A DNA stretch of 27,879 bases from the NCBI GenBank assembly GCA_002293045.1, contig DBCM01000153.1, positions 20,136-48,014 on the forward strand, given 5' to 3'. The notes under the pieces were generated by a model, which had not been told where the DNA came from, made no database searches, and saw nothing but the letters and a program-made list of their open reading frames with translations. The stretch is from Flavobacteriales bacterium UBA958 (GTDB taxonomy: Bacteria > Bacteroidota > Bacteroidia > Flavobacteriales_D > Crocinitomicaceae). This document shows, one piece after another, positions 15,682-23,480 of this stretch; positions within the stretch are counted from its first letter, which is position 1; every line of letters starts with the position of its first letter. Position numbers and translations under genes: made by a program.

Positions 15682-18600
15682 TTACATTAATTCAATCTCG
15701 ACCTCATTTTTTTCCTCCGTTTCATAATTTAAACGCCTAAACACAAAGGAGAACGTAGTCCACTCATCCGTCGATTCAAGAGTCATTTGCGCGCCGTGTT
15801 CGTCTAATACGCTCTTAACAATACTCAATCCTAGTCCTGAGCCGTTTCGCCTCGCCTTGGTGGTGTAAAATTTCTCGAACATTCGTTCTTTAACCTCCGC
15901 AGGTATTTTTGGACCGTTATTGGAAATATGAACCGTAACATAATCGGGTGTTGACTCGGCTATAATTTTTATAATTCCGCGGTCTTCAAATTGATCCAAA
16001 GACTCAATGGCATTTTTAATGATGTTGGACCACAATTGAAACAATTTAATGTCAAACCCTTCAACAAAGAGGGAGCGATCCACCTCAAATACTAATTCTA
16101 CACTTCGTTTTATCTCGTAATTGAAGACATTTAACACGGTATTAATATTTTCAAATATATTCACCGGACCTTTATCGCTATTGCGCTGATCTTTTATAAA
16201 TGACCTCAGGTCTTGGACCACATTGGTTGCCCGATCTGAGGAGGTGAGTATGGTCTCTATAAAATTCCTGACAATTTGCAAACTATAAATTAGCTCCAAA
16301 AATTCAAAGGGATTCTCAGAGGCTATCACTTGTTCGATAAACTCTTCTTGATCTGGTAGGACCCTAGTTTTTACGAACATCGCAATAAGTTTAGCGCGGG
16401 AGCTCTCATCCATCGCGGGATACTTTTCTATGAAAAACAACTCGAGCGCTTTCATTTCTTTACGCTGTTGAAGGCCGCCCACAAAGAGCTCTCCTTGGCG
16501 TTCAATGGAGCGATTCAATGCAAGGTTTATTTGGGATTCAGAACATTTTGACACAACATTGCCAAACACGTTATCCAGGGTAAATCGAATGCTCTCTGCC
16601 CCGATTTTTATTGCACCAAGGGGGGTATTCAAATCGTGTGCGATACCGGAAGCAATCTCCCCGATTGTCACCAGTTTCTCTTGGTCAGACATGGATTTAG
16701 TAAGTTCTAAATTTCGATTGGTTTCTTCAATCACCCGCCGTTCCAGGTCTGCATTAATTTCTAAGATTTCCTGCTGTAACTTTTCTTTCGTTTTTTGTTC
16801 CTCAAGGGCTGAAATCTTCTGTGACAATAGGTTCGAAATGGTCATCAATACCCGCAAATGAAGGTCTGTAAAAAACCCTTTTCGTTCATTTTCTGAATCG
16901 ATTACTCCCCATATTTTACGGCCTAATTTGATAGGTACTGCGACCTCAGAAAGTCGTTTTTCATCATCTACAATATAGCGATCATCTTGGGTGGTGTCAT
17001 CAATGAGCAAGGGCTTGCCCGTTTTTGCTACGGTTCCAACGATGCCTTGCCCAAGGGGGATTTTCATGGTATCCTTGAGTACCCTGCGCCGTTTTGTTTT
17101 ATTGCCCATTGCAGCCACTTGCATCAGGGACTTATCCTCAAGTTTATAAATCACACAATCCTCAAAATCCAACTGTGAGATTATATTTTCTACAATATCC
17201 CAGCAGATTTCTTCATAATCGGTACCCGTAAGGAATGAATCCGCCAATAAATTGATGGTTTTTTCCGCCTGAACAATATGCTGAAGCTCCTCATTCATTT
17301 GTTGAATGGTGATGTTGGATTCTTGAATTGCCGAGATATTTCGAATTCGTTCCTTGACGTTAACAAGCATCCTTGAAAGTAAAACCAGGAGTACCTTCTC
17401 ATCCTCATAGAACTTGCGATAATCGTTTACGGAATCTAACCCAACAAATCCTAAGCTTATACCTTCGTGCATTAGCGGCAGGGCAATCAGTGATTTAATT
17501 CCTTGAGCAACCAACAACTGTTTAAACATTCCCTCAGGAAGCTTACTTGTGTTCTCGACTTCAATATTCTCCCCCTTGGCATGAGTTTCTACCCATACTG
17601 GCACATGTTCAAAAGGAATCTCTTGAAGATTCTCTAATTCGGGACTAATTCCGGGAGCAACCCACTCATGCGTATTGGATGTAGTTTGGTTTTCGTAATT
17701 GTAGTCAAATAAATAAACCCGATCTACATTCATAAATGTACCTAGGCGCTCTAGGGTACTGTTAATGAGGACGTCTAGCTCTTCTGGGTTGATATCAATA
17801 AACTCCGTAGCAACCCCCATGATAACCGCCTGAAACTTATTTTTATAATCCACAATTCGTTCAGCCAGCTTACGTTCAGAAATATCCCGAGAAGCCGCTA
17901 TAATATAGCCTTTACCATCAATGACTTGAAAGCGGACATACACTTCCACATCCATGGTGTTGCCATTTTTCTGATTGACATTTACAGATTCAGCAGAGAA
18001 ATACCCCTTTTCTTTCAGGAAGGAAATGTGCGCTTCCCAGGCTTTTTTATCTTTAAATTGATGGTCAATATCCGCAACCTTGTACTTGGTGATTTCCTCG
18101 GCAGCAATCCCCAAACGGTCCGAGGCCGCTTTATTGATGTACACAAAATTGCCGTTTTCGTCTGCCACCTGCACAGCATCTGAGGCGGCATTTAAAAATT
18201 GCTCCAAGAGGGTGAGTCTTAGGTGCGATTTCTGCACTTCTTCTTCCGCCAATTTTCTTTGAGTAATATCAATGCCGTAACCAACAACATTTCGTTGTTT
18301 ATTGTTGGGGTTGTATATCGGTCGCATCCTTCGCATGATCACTTTACGGCGTCCTTGGGAGTCTTGAATATCGTCTTCCCATTCAACTTCTTGATCCTGT
18401 TTCAATACCTCAAGAAACTTAGCCCTTCTAAAATCCGCTCCGGCAGTTGATATTCCTTTGAACGCACAATAGTCGTAATCATCTTTGCCAATCATAAATT
18501 CACGAGTCTCTGGACTTTTAATCCCTTGTGGATTTACGAAAAGATAGCGGTGCTCCTCATCAAATACTGCAATGTCCGAAGGAATATTATTCAGGATATA

Positions 18601-19458
18601 TTCGTAAAATTCTTGCTGATCATTGAGTTTTAAAGCCAATTCGGTCAGCTCATTTTCTTTCTGCGCCACCTCGGCGACGAAATGGGTAATGTCTGCGGCA
18701 TACAAGTTAAAAAACTCATTGGATCCTTTTTTTCGAATGTTAAGTTGGTAGGTATGGTTATTTCGTGTGAGGTAAACGGAGTGATTTTCAAGTTGATTAG
18801 TATGCACATAATTCAAGTGTTCCTTGAGCTCTTTGTCGTTAAGATCGTCTGTGGTAAAATTAAAGTCCTTTAAAAATTGTGTCGAACAAGGGTTCGCATA
18901 GAGCACCTTACACCCTAGCCCAATCCGCAATACTGGGTTCGGATTTTCCTCAGGGAACAATGAGGTATTCAATAGTTCTTGCTTACTCTCTTCTAAGGCG
19001 TTGTTTTTCAATCGGTATTCGTGGTTGAGGCGCTGCAAATCTTCTAAGGCTTTGGTAGAGGCCTGCAGCAGGAACAAATATTCCGCGATGTAATCTTGTT
19101 GTGGAAAATCCTTTAAGGTCAGTTGATAGGCCGAAATATGGAAATTTGCATTGATTACGGGAGATCCATGAATAATATACCCCCAATCTACGGGTCTACC
19201 TGAAATCTTATACCGTTTACTCCCATCCCGCGTCTGAATAAAAAAAAGTTGGGCCGTATTATTCCGCAACTTTTCAAAAGAACCGCCCGTGACCCACTCG
19301 AAGGTGGTGTCAAAAGAATCCGAAGGGGAGAAGTTAATTGCTTTTTGAAAGGCCTTGCCCACCTTGAGCAGGGAAAAATCATTCCCAACGAACAAGGTAT
19401 GTGGGTTTGCGAACTCTAACGCATTGAATAAGAGATCAAGTTCTGACTCAGTACTCAT
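15682..19458 (-). CDS. H-NOX-associated sensor histidine kinase (HNOBA-PAS-GAF)
   Basis: 1258-residue soluble histidine kinase, counted from the ATG that overlaps the H-NOX stop codon by 4 nt (ATGA). In order: an N-terminal region (about 15-135) resembling the HNOBA/H-NOXA PAS domain of soluble guanylate cyclase, with LFVGNDFSLLKVGKAFQ, KISGRP, HGSPV and LTLKDFPQQDYIAEYL; a coiled-coil linker (about 135-163); three PAS domains (about 163-265, 280-400, 415-530, the last two ending DITQRK and DISERK); two GAF domains (about 540-700 and 735-885); a coiled coil; then the kinase core. The H-box is GIAHDLNTPLGAI with H941. The ATPase domain has NIIKNAIES, NNGP and GSGLGLS (1206-1212). About 100 extra residues lie between the two DHp helices. 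No membrane segment is seen. It probably receives the H-NOX signal and phosphorylates the adjacent receiver. Confidence 0.93.
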   Translation of the reverse strand: MSTESELDLLFNALEFANPHTLFVGNDFSLLKVGKAFQKAINFSPSDSFDTTFEWVTGGSFEKLRNNTAQLFFIQTRDGSKRYKISGRPVDWGYIIHGSPVINANFHISAYQLTLKDFPQQDYIAEYLFLLQASTKALEDLQRLNHEYRLKNNALEESKQELLNTSLFPEENPNPVLRIGLGCKVLYANPCSTQFLKDFNFTTDDLNDKELKEHLNYVHTNQLENHSVYLTRNNHTYQLNIRKKGSNEFFNLYAADITHFVAEVAQKENELTELALKLNDQQEFYEYILNNIPSDIAVFDEEHRYLFVNPQGIKSPETREFMIGKDDYDYCAFKGISTAGADFRRAKFLEVLKQDQEVEWEDDIQDSQGRRKVIMRRMRPIYNPNNKQRNVVGYGIDITQRKLAEEEVQKSHLRLTLLEQFLNAASDAVQVADENGNFVYINKAASDRLGIAAEEITKYKVADIDHQFKDKKAWEAHISFLKEKGYFSAESVNVNQKNGNTMDVEVYVRFQVIDGKGYIIAASRDISERKLAERIVDYKNKFQAVIMGVATEFIDINPEELDVLINSTLERLGTFMNVDRVYLFDYNYENQTTSNTHEWVAPGISPELENLQEIPFEHVPVWVETHAKGENIEVENTSKLPEGMFKQLLVAQGIKSLIALPLMHEGISLGFVGLDSVNDYRKFYEDEKVLLVLLSRMLVNVKERIRNISAIQESNITIQQMNEELQHIVQAEKTINLLADSFLTGTDYEEICWDIVENIISQLDFEDCVIYKLEDKSLMQVAAMGNKTKRRRVLKDTMKIPLGQGIVGTVAKTGKPLLIDDTTQDDRYIVDDEKRLSEVAVPIKLGRKIWGVIDSENERKGFFTDLHLRVLMTISNLLSQKISALEEQKTKEKLQQEILEINADLERRVIEETNRNLELTKSMSDQEKLVTIGEIASGIAHDLNTPLGAIKIGAESIRFTLDNVFGNVVSKCSESQINLALNRSIERQGELFVGGLQQRKEMKALELFFIEKYPAMDESSRAKLIAMFVKTRVLPDQEEFIEQVIASENPFEFLELIYSLQIVRNFIETILTSSDRATNVVQDLRSFIKDQRNSDKGPVNIFENINTVLNVFNYEIKRSVELVFEVDRSLFVEGFDIKLFQLWSNIIKNAIESLDQFEDRGIIKIIAESTPDYVTVHISNNGPKIPAEVKERMFEKFYTTKARRNGSGLGLSIVKSVLDEHGAQMTLESTDEWTTFSFVFRRLNYETEEKNEVEIELM

Positions 19459-20000
19459 TCCCATTCAATCAAAAATACATCGCAATCGGAGTCATCGCCT
19501 TTCTCAAGAATTTGCTTAATCCGACAGTTAAGATTAAAGCGTTTTCCCAAGCCCTTAATTAATCCGAATAACATTGGTGTTAGGCCTGCTCGGTGTGAAC
19601 GATACTCTAGCTCTAAAGAATTGGCCTTTTCATTTCGTGTGGTGAATAGCGGCGGTGCTAAGTGGGGCATGATGTTACTCATCCGCGCATGCAACATATC
19701 AAGATTCGCTAAAAATTCAGGGAAGGAGGAACCCGAAAGTTCCATTAATTCTCCGTACCCCTCCTCCGCGGTGTAGGTAATCCAATATTCGCCGAAGGCC
19801 TCAAGAATTAGAGGGGCATCTGATTTGAGCACCATCGACGCATGATGCACTAAGTCGTAAGTCAATTTATCCGGATAGGATTGCAAGCCAACAAATTCAC
19901 TTTCATCGAATCCTGCATTCCTAGCGATTTCTAGCCATGTTTCCTCACCGTAATTCGTCACCACCAAGTCCTTAATCGCTTTGTTTACTAGACCGTACAT
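19455..20000 (-). CDS. H-NOX heme-nitric oxide/oxygen-binding protein
   Basis: 181-residue stand-alone H-NOX (HNOB) domain, a cytoplasmic heme sensor of NO and related gases. The start MYGLVNKAIKDLV is the conserved family N-terminus. The proximal heme ligand is H104 (LDMLHARM), and the heme-propionate motif Y-x-S-x-R is Y133-S135-R137 (YRSHR), followed by the usual GLIKG. The residue pattern after that motif (AGLTPM) has no tyrosine where O2-binding anaerobe H-NOX proteins carry their distal Tyr, which argues for NO selectivity. It is first in an operon, preceded by a TATATTTG promoter element and a 15-nt palindrome, and its stop overlaps the start of the histidine kinase. H-NOX partners of known bacterial systems are kinases or cyclases of this kind. 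Confidence 0.95.
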   Translation of the reverse strand: MYGLVNKAIKDLVVTNYGEETWLEIARNAGFDESEFVGLQSYPDKLTYDLVHHASMVLKSDAPLILEAFGEYWITYTAEEGYGELMELSGSSFPEFLANLDMLHARMSNIMPHLAPPLFTTRNEKANSLELEYRSHRAGLTPMLFGLIKGLGKRFNLNCRIKQILEKGDDSDCDVFLIEWE

Positions 20001-20004
20001 ATCC

Positions 20005-20019
20005 GTTAATTTATTTAAC
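20005..20019. promoter_or_regulatory. Palindrome at the H-NOX transcription start
   Basis: A perfect inverted repeat (GTTAA, 5-nt spacer, TTAAC) lies directly downstream of the H-NOX -7 element, covering the expected transcription start and most of the short leader. This is where a repressor would block initiation. It could also form a weak RNA hairpin. The match is A/T rich and short, so chance is possible; no known regulator consensus is claimed. Confidence 0.35.
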
Positions 20020-20026
20020 AAATATA
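20019..20026 (-). promoter_or_regulatory. -7 promoter element of the H-NOX operon
   Basis: The minus strand reads TATATTTG, an exact TAnnTTTG match, 18 nt upstream of the H-NOX start codon. This implies a leader of only about a dozen nucleotides. A candidate -33 element (GGTTTTC) lies around 18-20 nt farther upstream but is a poor match. Confidence 0.55.
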
Positions 20027-20082
20027 AAGAAATGATTGAAAACCGGCTTGCTTTGCCACACCAACTTTCGCACATATTTGCG

Positions 20083-20091
20083 TACTTTTGC
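20083..20091 (+). promoter_or_regulatory. -7 promoter element of the aldo/keto reductase gene
   Basis: TACTTTTGC matches TAnnTTTGC exactly and ends 11 nt before the ATG at 20103, so the transcript would be nearly leaderless. This element overlaps a TTG that could be read as an earlier start, supporting the later ATG as the true start. Confidence 0.55.
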
Positions 20092-20102
20092 AAAAAAAAT
20101 AC

Positions 20103-21086
20103 ATGGAATACAACAAACTCGGAAAATCAGGAATTCAAATAAGCCGATTTTCGCTCGGGTCATGGCTGACTTTTGGAAAACAAATTGATGAACGCGCAGT
20201 AGAGCGCTTAATGGCGATTGCGTATGAACACGGCATCAATTTCTATGATAATGCCGAGATTTATGCTCGAGGAATGAGTGAAACTGTGATGGGTAAAACC
20301 CTCAAAAAACTGGGATGGAGTCGCGACAGTTATTTAGTTTCGAGTAAGGTCTTCTTCGGAACAGGAGGAACATGGCCCACGCAGCGTGGATTAAGCAGAA
20401 AGCATGTAATAGAAGGGTGCCATCAAGCGCTTGAGCGCCTACAGGTAGATTACATCGATTTGTATTTCTGTCATCGACCAGATAAAGGAACCCCCATTGA
20501 GGAAACCGTGTGGACCATGCACAACTTAATTCAACAAGGGAAAATTCTTTATTGGGGTACTTCCGAATGGAGTGCTCAAGAAATTATGGAGGCCCATGTA
20601 TTTGCCAAGCAAAACCATTTGATTGGACCAACGATGGAACAGCCCGAATACAATTTATTTTGTCGCCACAAAGTAGAAGTAGAATTTGAACAAATCTATA
20701 AAACGATGGGCTTAGGAACCACGATATGGTCTCCCTTAGCCTCTGGTGTTTTGACCGGAAAATATAATCACGGGAATCCAAACGGTACGCGTTTAGGAAT
20801 AGAGGGATTGGAATGGCTTCGCGATAAAAACGTAACGGCAGAACGGATTGAAAAAGCCAGGAAGATTGAAACCTTAGCCACTGAACTTGGTACCACAAGT
20901 ACAAAGCTAAGCCTGGCCTGGTGCCTTAAAAACCCGAATGTAAGTACAGTGATCTTAGGGGCCAGTAATGAAACCCAGTTCATAGAAAACCTAGAAGCCA
21001 TGGAAATTCAATCCCTACTTACTTCAGAGGTGATGGAACGGATTGAGCAAGACATGAACAATAAACCGCTTAGACCTGACTATTAA
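20103..21086 (+). CDS. Aldo/keto reductase, Kv-beta-like (AKR6/AKR14 type)
   Basis: 327-residue NADPH-dependent aldo/keto reductase. The barrel starts MEYNKLGKSGIQISRFSLGSW, typical of the YghZ/potassium-channel beta-subunit branch. The catalytic tetrad is D49, Y54, K82 and H124 (FYDNAEIY, SSKVFFG, YFCHRPD). The cofactor side reads WSPLASGVLTGKYNHG and later STVILGASNETQFIENL. Bacterial relatives reduce aldehydes such as methylglyoxal; the actual substrate cannot be read here. The start chosen is the ATG at 20103, since the in-frame TTG at 20088 falls in the promoter. It is divergent from the H-NOX operon with 102 nt between start codons. Confidence 0.93.
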   Translation: MEYNKLGKSGIQISRFSLGSWLTFGKQIDERAVERLMAIAYEHGINFYDNAEIYARGMSETVMGKTLKKLGWSRDSYLVSSKVFFGTGGTWPTQRGLSRKHVIEGCHQALERLQVDYIDLYFCHRPDKGTPIEETVWTMHNLIQQGKILYWGTSEWSAQEIMEAHVFAKQNHLIGPTMEQPEYNLFCRHKVEVEFEQIYKTMGLGTTIWSPLASGVLTGKYNHGNPNGTRLGIEGLEWLRDKNVTAERIEKARKIETLATELGTTSTKLSLAWCLKNPNVSTVILGASNETQFIENLEAMEIQSLLTSEVMERIEQDMNNKPLRPDY

Positions 21087-21137
21087 AACAAAAGCAAAAA
21101 AAACTTGTTTCAACCTTTTACCGCATAATTAAAATCC

Positions 21138-22148
21138 ATGATTCAAACAGACATTATCATCATAGGTGCAGGACCCGTTGGACTATTCACGGTATTCGAG
21201 GCAGGGCTCCTCAAATTACGTTGCCATTTAATTGATTCCTTACCACAACCGGGTGGACAATGCTCAGAAATTTATCCCAAAAAACCGATTTATGATATCC
21301 CTGGATTTCCAGAAATTTTAGCGGGGGATCTCATTGATAACCTCATGGCTCAAGCGGCGCCCTTTAAGCCTGGTTTCACCTTGGGTGAAGCGGCGATGTC
21401 GATTGACACCATGGAAGATGGCACGTTTAAAGTAACTACCGTTAAAGGAACCGAACATTGCGCTCCGATCGTCATGATTGCTGGCGGATTAGGTGTTTTT
21501 GAACCAAGAAAGCCACCGATTGAAAACCTTGCAAACTTCGAAGATAAAGGAGTGGAGTACATCATTCGCGATCCCAAATTTTATCAAGACAAAGCCTGTG
21601 TTATTGCAGGAGGAGGCGATTCTGCCCTGGATTGGTCTATCTTTCTTGCAGAAAATAACATTGCTTCATCGGTTACCTTAGTGCACCGTAGCGCCTCTTT
21701 TCGAGGACACTTAGACTCCGTTCAGAAAGTTATTAATTTCGCTGAACAAGGAAAGATTACTTTGATTACCGAAGCCGAAGTTACCGGTTTAGTTGGGCAA
21801 GAATCTTTGGAAGAAGTGATTATAAGCCATCAACACCAAGGCGAACTTAGAAAAAAAGCGAATCACTTTATTCCTCTTTTTGGGTTAAAACCTAGCTTAG
21901 GGCCGATCGCTGATTGGGGATTAGAAATAGAAAAAAATGCCATCAAGGTCAACACCTTAGATTATTCAACCAATATTCCGGGTATTTATGCCATTGGAGA
22001 TGTGAATACCTATGAAAACAAATTGAAGTTGATTCTTTGTGGGTTTCATGAGGGAACGCTCGCTGTACAATCCGCGTTTGCGCGCATCCACCCAGAAAAG
22101 AAAAATGTATTGAAGTATACTACCGTAAATGGCGTTCAAGGCTTTTAG
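21138..22148 (+). CDS. Ferredoxin-NADP+ reductase, thioredoxin reductase-like
   Basis: 336-residue FAD flavoprotein of the YumC-type ferredoxin-NADP+ reductase family, which moves electrons between NADPH and ferredoxin or flavodoxin. FAD binding is shown by IIIIGAGPVGLFT (residues 6-18), GGQCSEIYPKKPIYDIPG (39-56) and the C-terminal AIGDVNTYENKLKLI (285-299). NADP binding is shown by VIAGGGDSALDW (155-166). The CxxC redox pair of true thioredoxin reductase is absent from the NADP domain, where GGGDSALDW follows directly, which excludes that enzyme. It is followed after 6 nt by a histidine kinase gene, suggesting co-transcription. Confidence 0.93.
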   Translation: MIQTDIIIIGAGPVGLFTVFEAGLLKLRCHLIDSLPQPGGQCSEIYPKKPIYDIPGFPEILAGDLIDNLMAQAAPFKPGFTLGEAAMSIDTMEDGTFKVTTVKGTEHCAPIVMIAGGLGVFEPRKPPIENLANFEDKGVEYIIRDPKFYQDKACVIAGGGDSALDWSIFLAENNIASSVTLVHRSASFRGHLDSVQKVINFAEQGKITLITEAEVTGLVGQESLEEVIISHQHQGELRKKANHFIPLFGLKPSLGPIADWGLEIEKNAIKVNTLDYSTNIPGIYAIGDVNTYENKLKLILCGFHEGTLAVQSAFARIHPEKKNVLKYTTVNGVQGF

Positions 22149-22154
22149 GTTGCC

Positions 22155-23480
22155 ATGAAAAACAAATCCATTAGCACGGTTATCATTCTAGGAGCACTCT
22201 CTATGCTCTCTATCTTGATTATCCAGTTGCTATGGGTGCAAAAAACGATTGAAAGACAGCGGATTAGCATCTCAATTCAACAACGTGAAGACAGTCTTAA
22301 TCAGAAGGAATTTCAAAATGACGTGCAAGTTGCACTTCGCGAAGTAATTGAGACCGTAGAAATCAACACCTCAAATGATGTATATGGTGCAGTTAGAATG
22401 GTATCAAATAACCAATTTATCGTTGATTTATCCGCAGAACTTGAACCCTATTATTTGGAAACACTCTTAAAAAAAGCGTTTTACAAAGAGAATATTAATA
22501 GAGATTTTGTTTATGCCATTTACGATTGCTTTACCGATAGTATTTATACAAGCAATTTAGTCAAATACAAAAAAGATTCAATTTATGTGTTAGAAAAGGA
22601 AAGTTCACCTATTGAAATACAGTCCAAAATGAATTTAAAAAAAGACGGACATTATTTCTCGGTTTACTTTACCGATGTGGATAATCCAGAAATTAATACG
22701 AAGCCAAATTATGCCCCATGGATTTACCTGACATTGATGCTTATTGTTATCGCCACATTTTTCGCCTTTAGCGTAACGGTTATTATGCGTCAATATCGCT
22801 TGGCGGAAGTTAAAACAGATTTCATCAACAACATGACCCATGAGCTCAAAACGCCTATATCTACGATTAGTTTATCGGCAGAGATGATGATGAGGCTGCC
22901 AGAAATCTCAACGGAGCAAGTTCAGAAATACGCGAGCATCATCTACAAGGAGAACAAACGCCTTGAGCATCAGGTGGAGCGAGTCCTTAACGTGGCTAAA
23001 TTAGACAAGGATCAGGTGGTACTCAATAAAGACCAATTCGATGTGAATGAATTATTGGATGAAGTAAAGGAGAACTTTGAGCTGCATCACTTAGAAAAAG
23101 GTGGGGTTATTCACATTGAATTAACCGCTGTTAACCATATTATTCAAGCAGACGCGGTTCATTTAACCAACGTCATTTATAACCTCTTAGAAAATGCAGT
23201 AAAGTATTGTGAATCGGTCCCAAACATTACAATACAAACTAGAAATGAAAAGCAGGGAATTTGGATTGAGATTGAGGATAACGGAATTGGAATAAAAAAA
23301 GAAAACCTTTCTTTGATTTTCGATAAATTCTATCGGGTGCCTACTGGAAACCTACACAACGTAAAAGGCTTTGGGCTCGGACTTTATTACGTGAAGCTTA
23401 TTGTTGATGCGCACGGAGGTAAGGTCAATGTAAAAAGCACCCCAGGTAAAGGAACAACCTTCTCCCTATTTTTTTCGTGA
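22155..23480 (+). CDS. Membrane sensor histidine kinase, orphan
   Basis: 441-residue inner-membrane sensor kinase with a Bacteroidota-type layout: TM1 about residues 9-28, a periplasmic sensor of about 155 residues of no recognised fold, TM2 about 187-211, then the kinase core. The H-box is FINNMTHELKTPIST (H229), the N-box YNLLENAVKYC (N343, N347), G1 DNGIGI and G2 GFGLGL (405-410). No HAMP domain is evident; TM2 leads quickly into the dimerisation helix. No response regulator is adjacent, so its partner lies elsewhere. It begins 6 nt after the ferredoxin-NADP+ reductase gene, and its end overlaps the converging small secreted-protein gene by 15 nt. Confidence 0.95.
   Translation: MKNKSISTVIILGALSMLSILIIQLLWVQKTIERQRISISIQQREDSLNQKEFQNDVQVALREVIETVEINTSNDVYGAVRMVSNNQFIVDLSAELEPYYLETLLKKAFYKENINRDFVYAIYDCFTDSIYTSNLVKYKKDSIYVLEKESSPIEIQSKMNLKKDGHYFSVYFTDVDNPEINTKPNYAPWIYLTLMLIVIATFFAFSVTVIMRQYRLAEVKTDFINNMTHELKTPISTISLSAEMMMRLPEISTEQVQKYASIIYKENKRLEHQVERVLNVAKLDKDQVVLNKDQFDVNELLDEVKENFELHHLEKGGVIHIELTAVNHIIQADAVHLTNVIYNLLENAVKYCESVPNITIQTRNEKQGIWIEIEDNGIGIKKENLSLIFDKFYRVPTGNLHNVKGFGLGLYYVKLIVDAHGGKVNVKSTPGKGTTFSLFFS

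Noticed and set aside
19459..19464. Alternative kinase start MGM, two codons upstream
   Set aside because: The ATG at 19458 forms the usual ATGA overlap with the H-NOX stop and is the simpler choice; the difference is only two residues.
20001..20093. Longer H-NOX start with MQKYANMCESW extension
   Set aside because: The extra 31 residues are not part of the H-NOX fold, and the H-NOX promoter element lies inside this stretch; the family N-terminus MYGLVNKA starts at 20000.
20088..20102. TTG start for the aldo/keto reductase
   Set aside because: It overlaps the -7 promoter element; the ATG at 20103 matches the family start.
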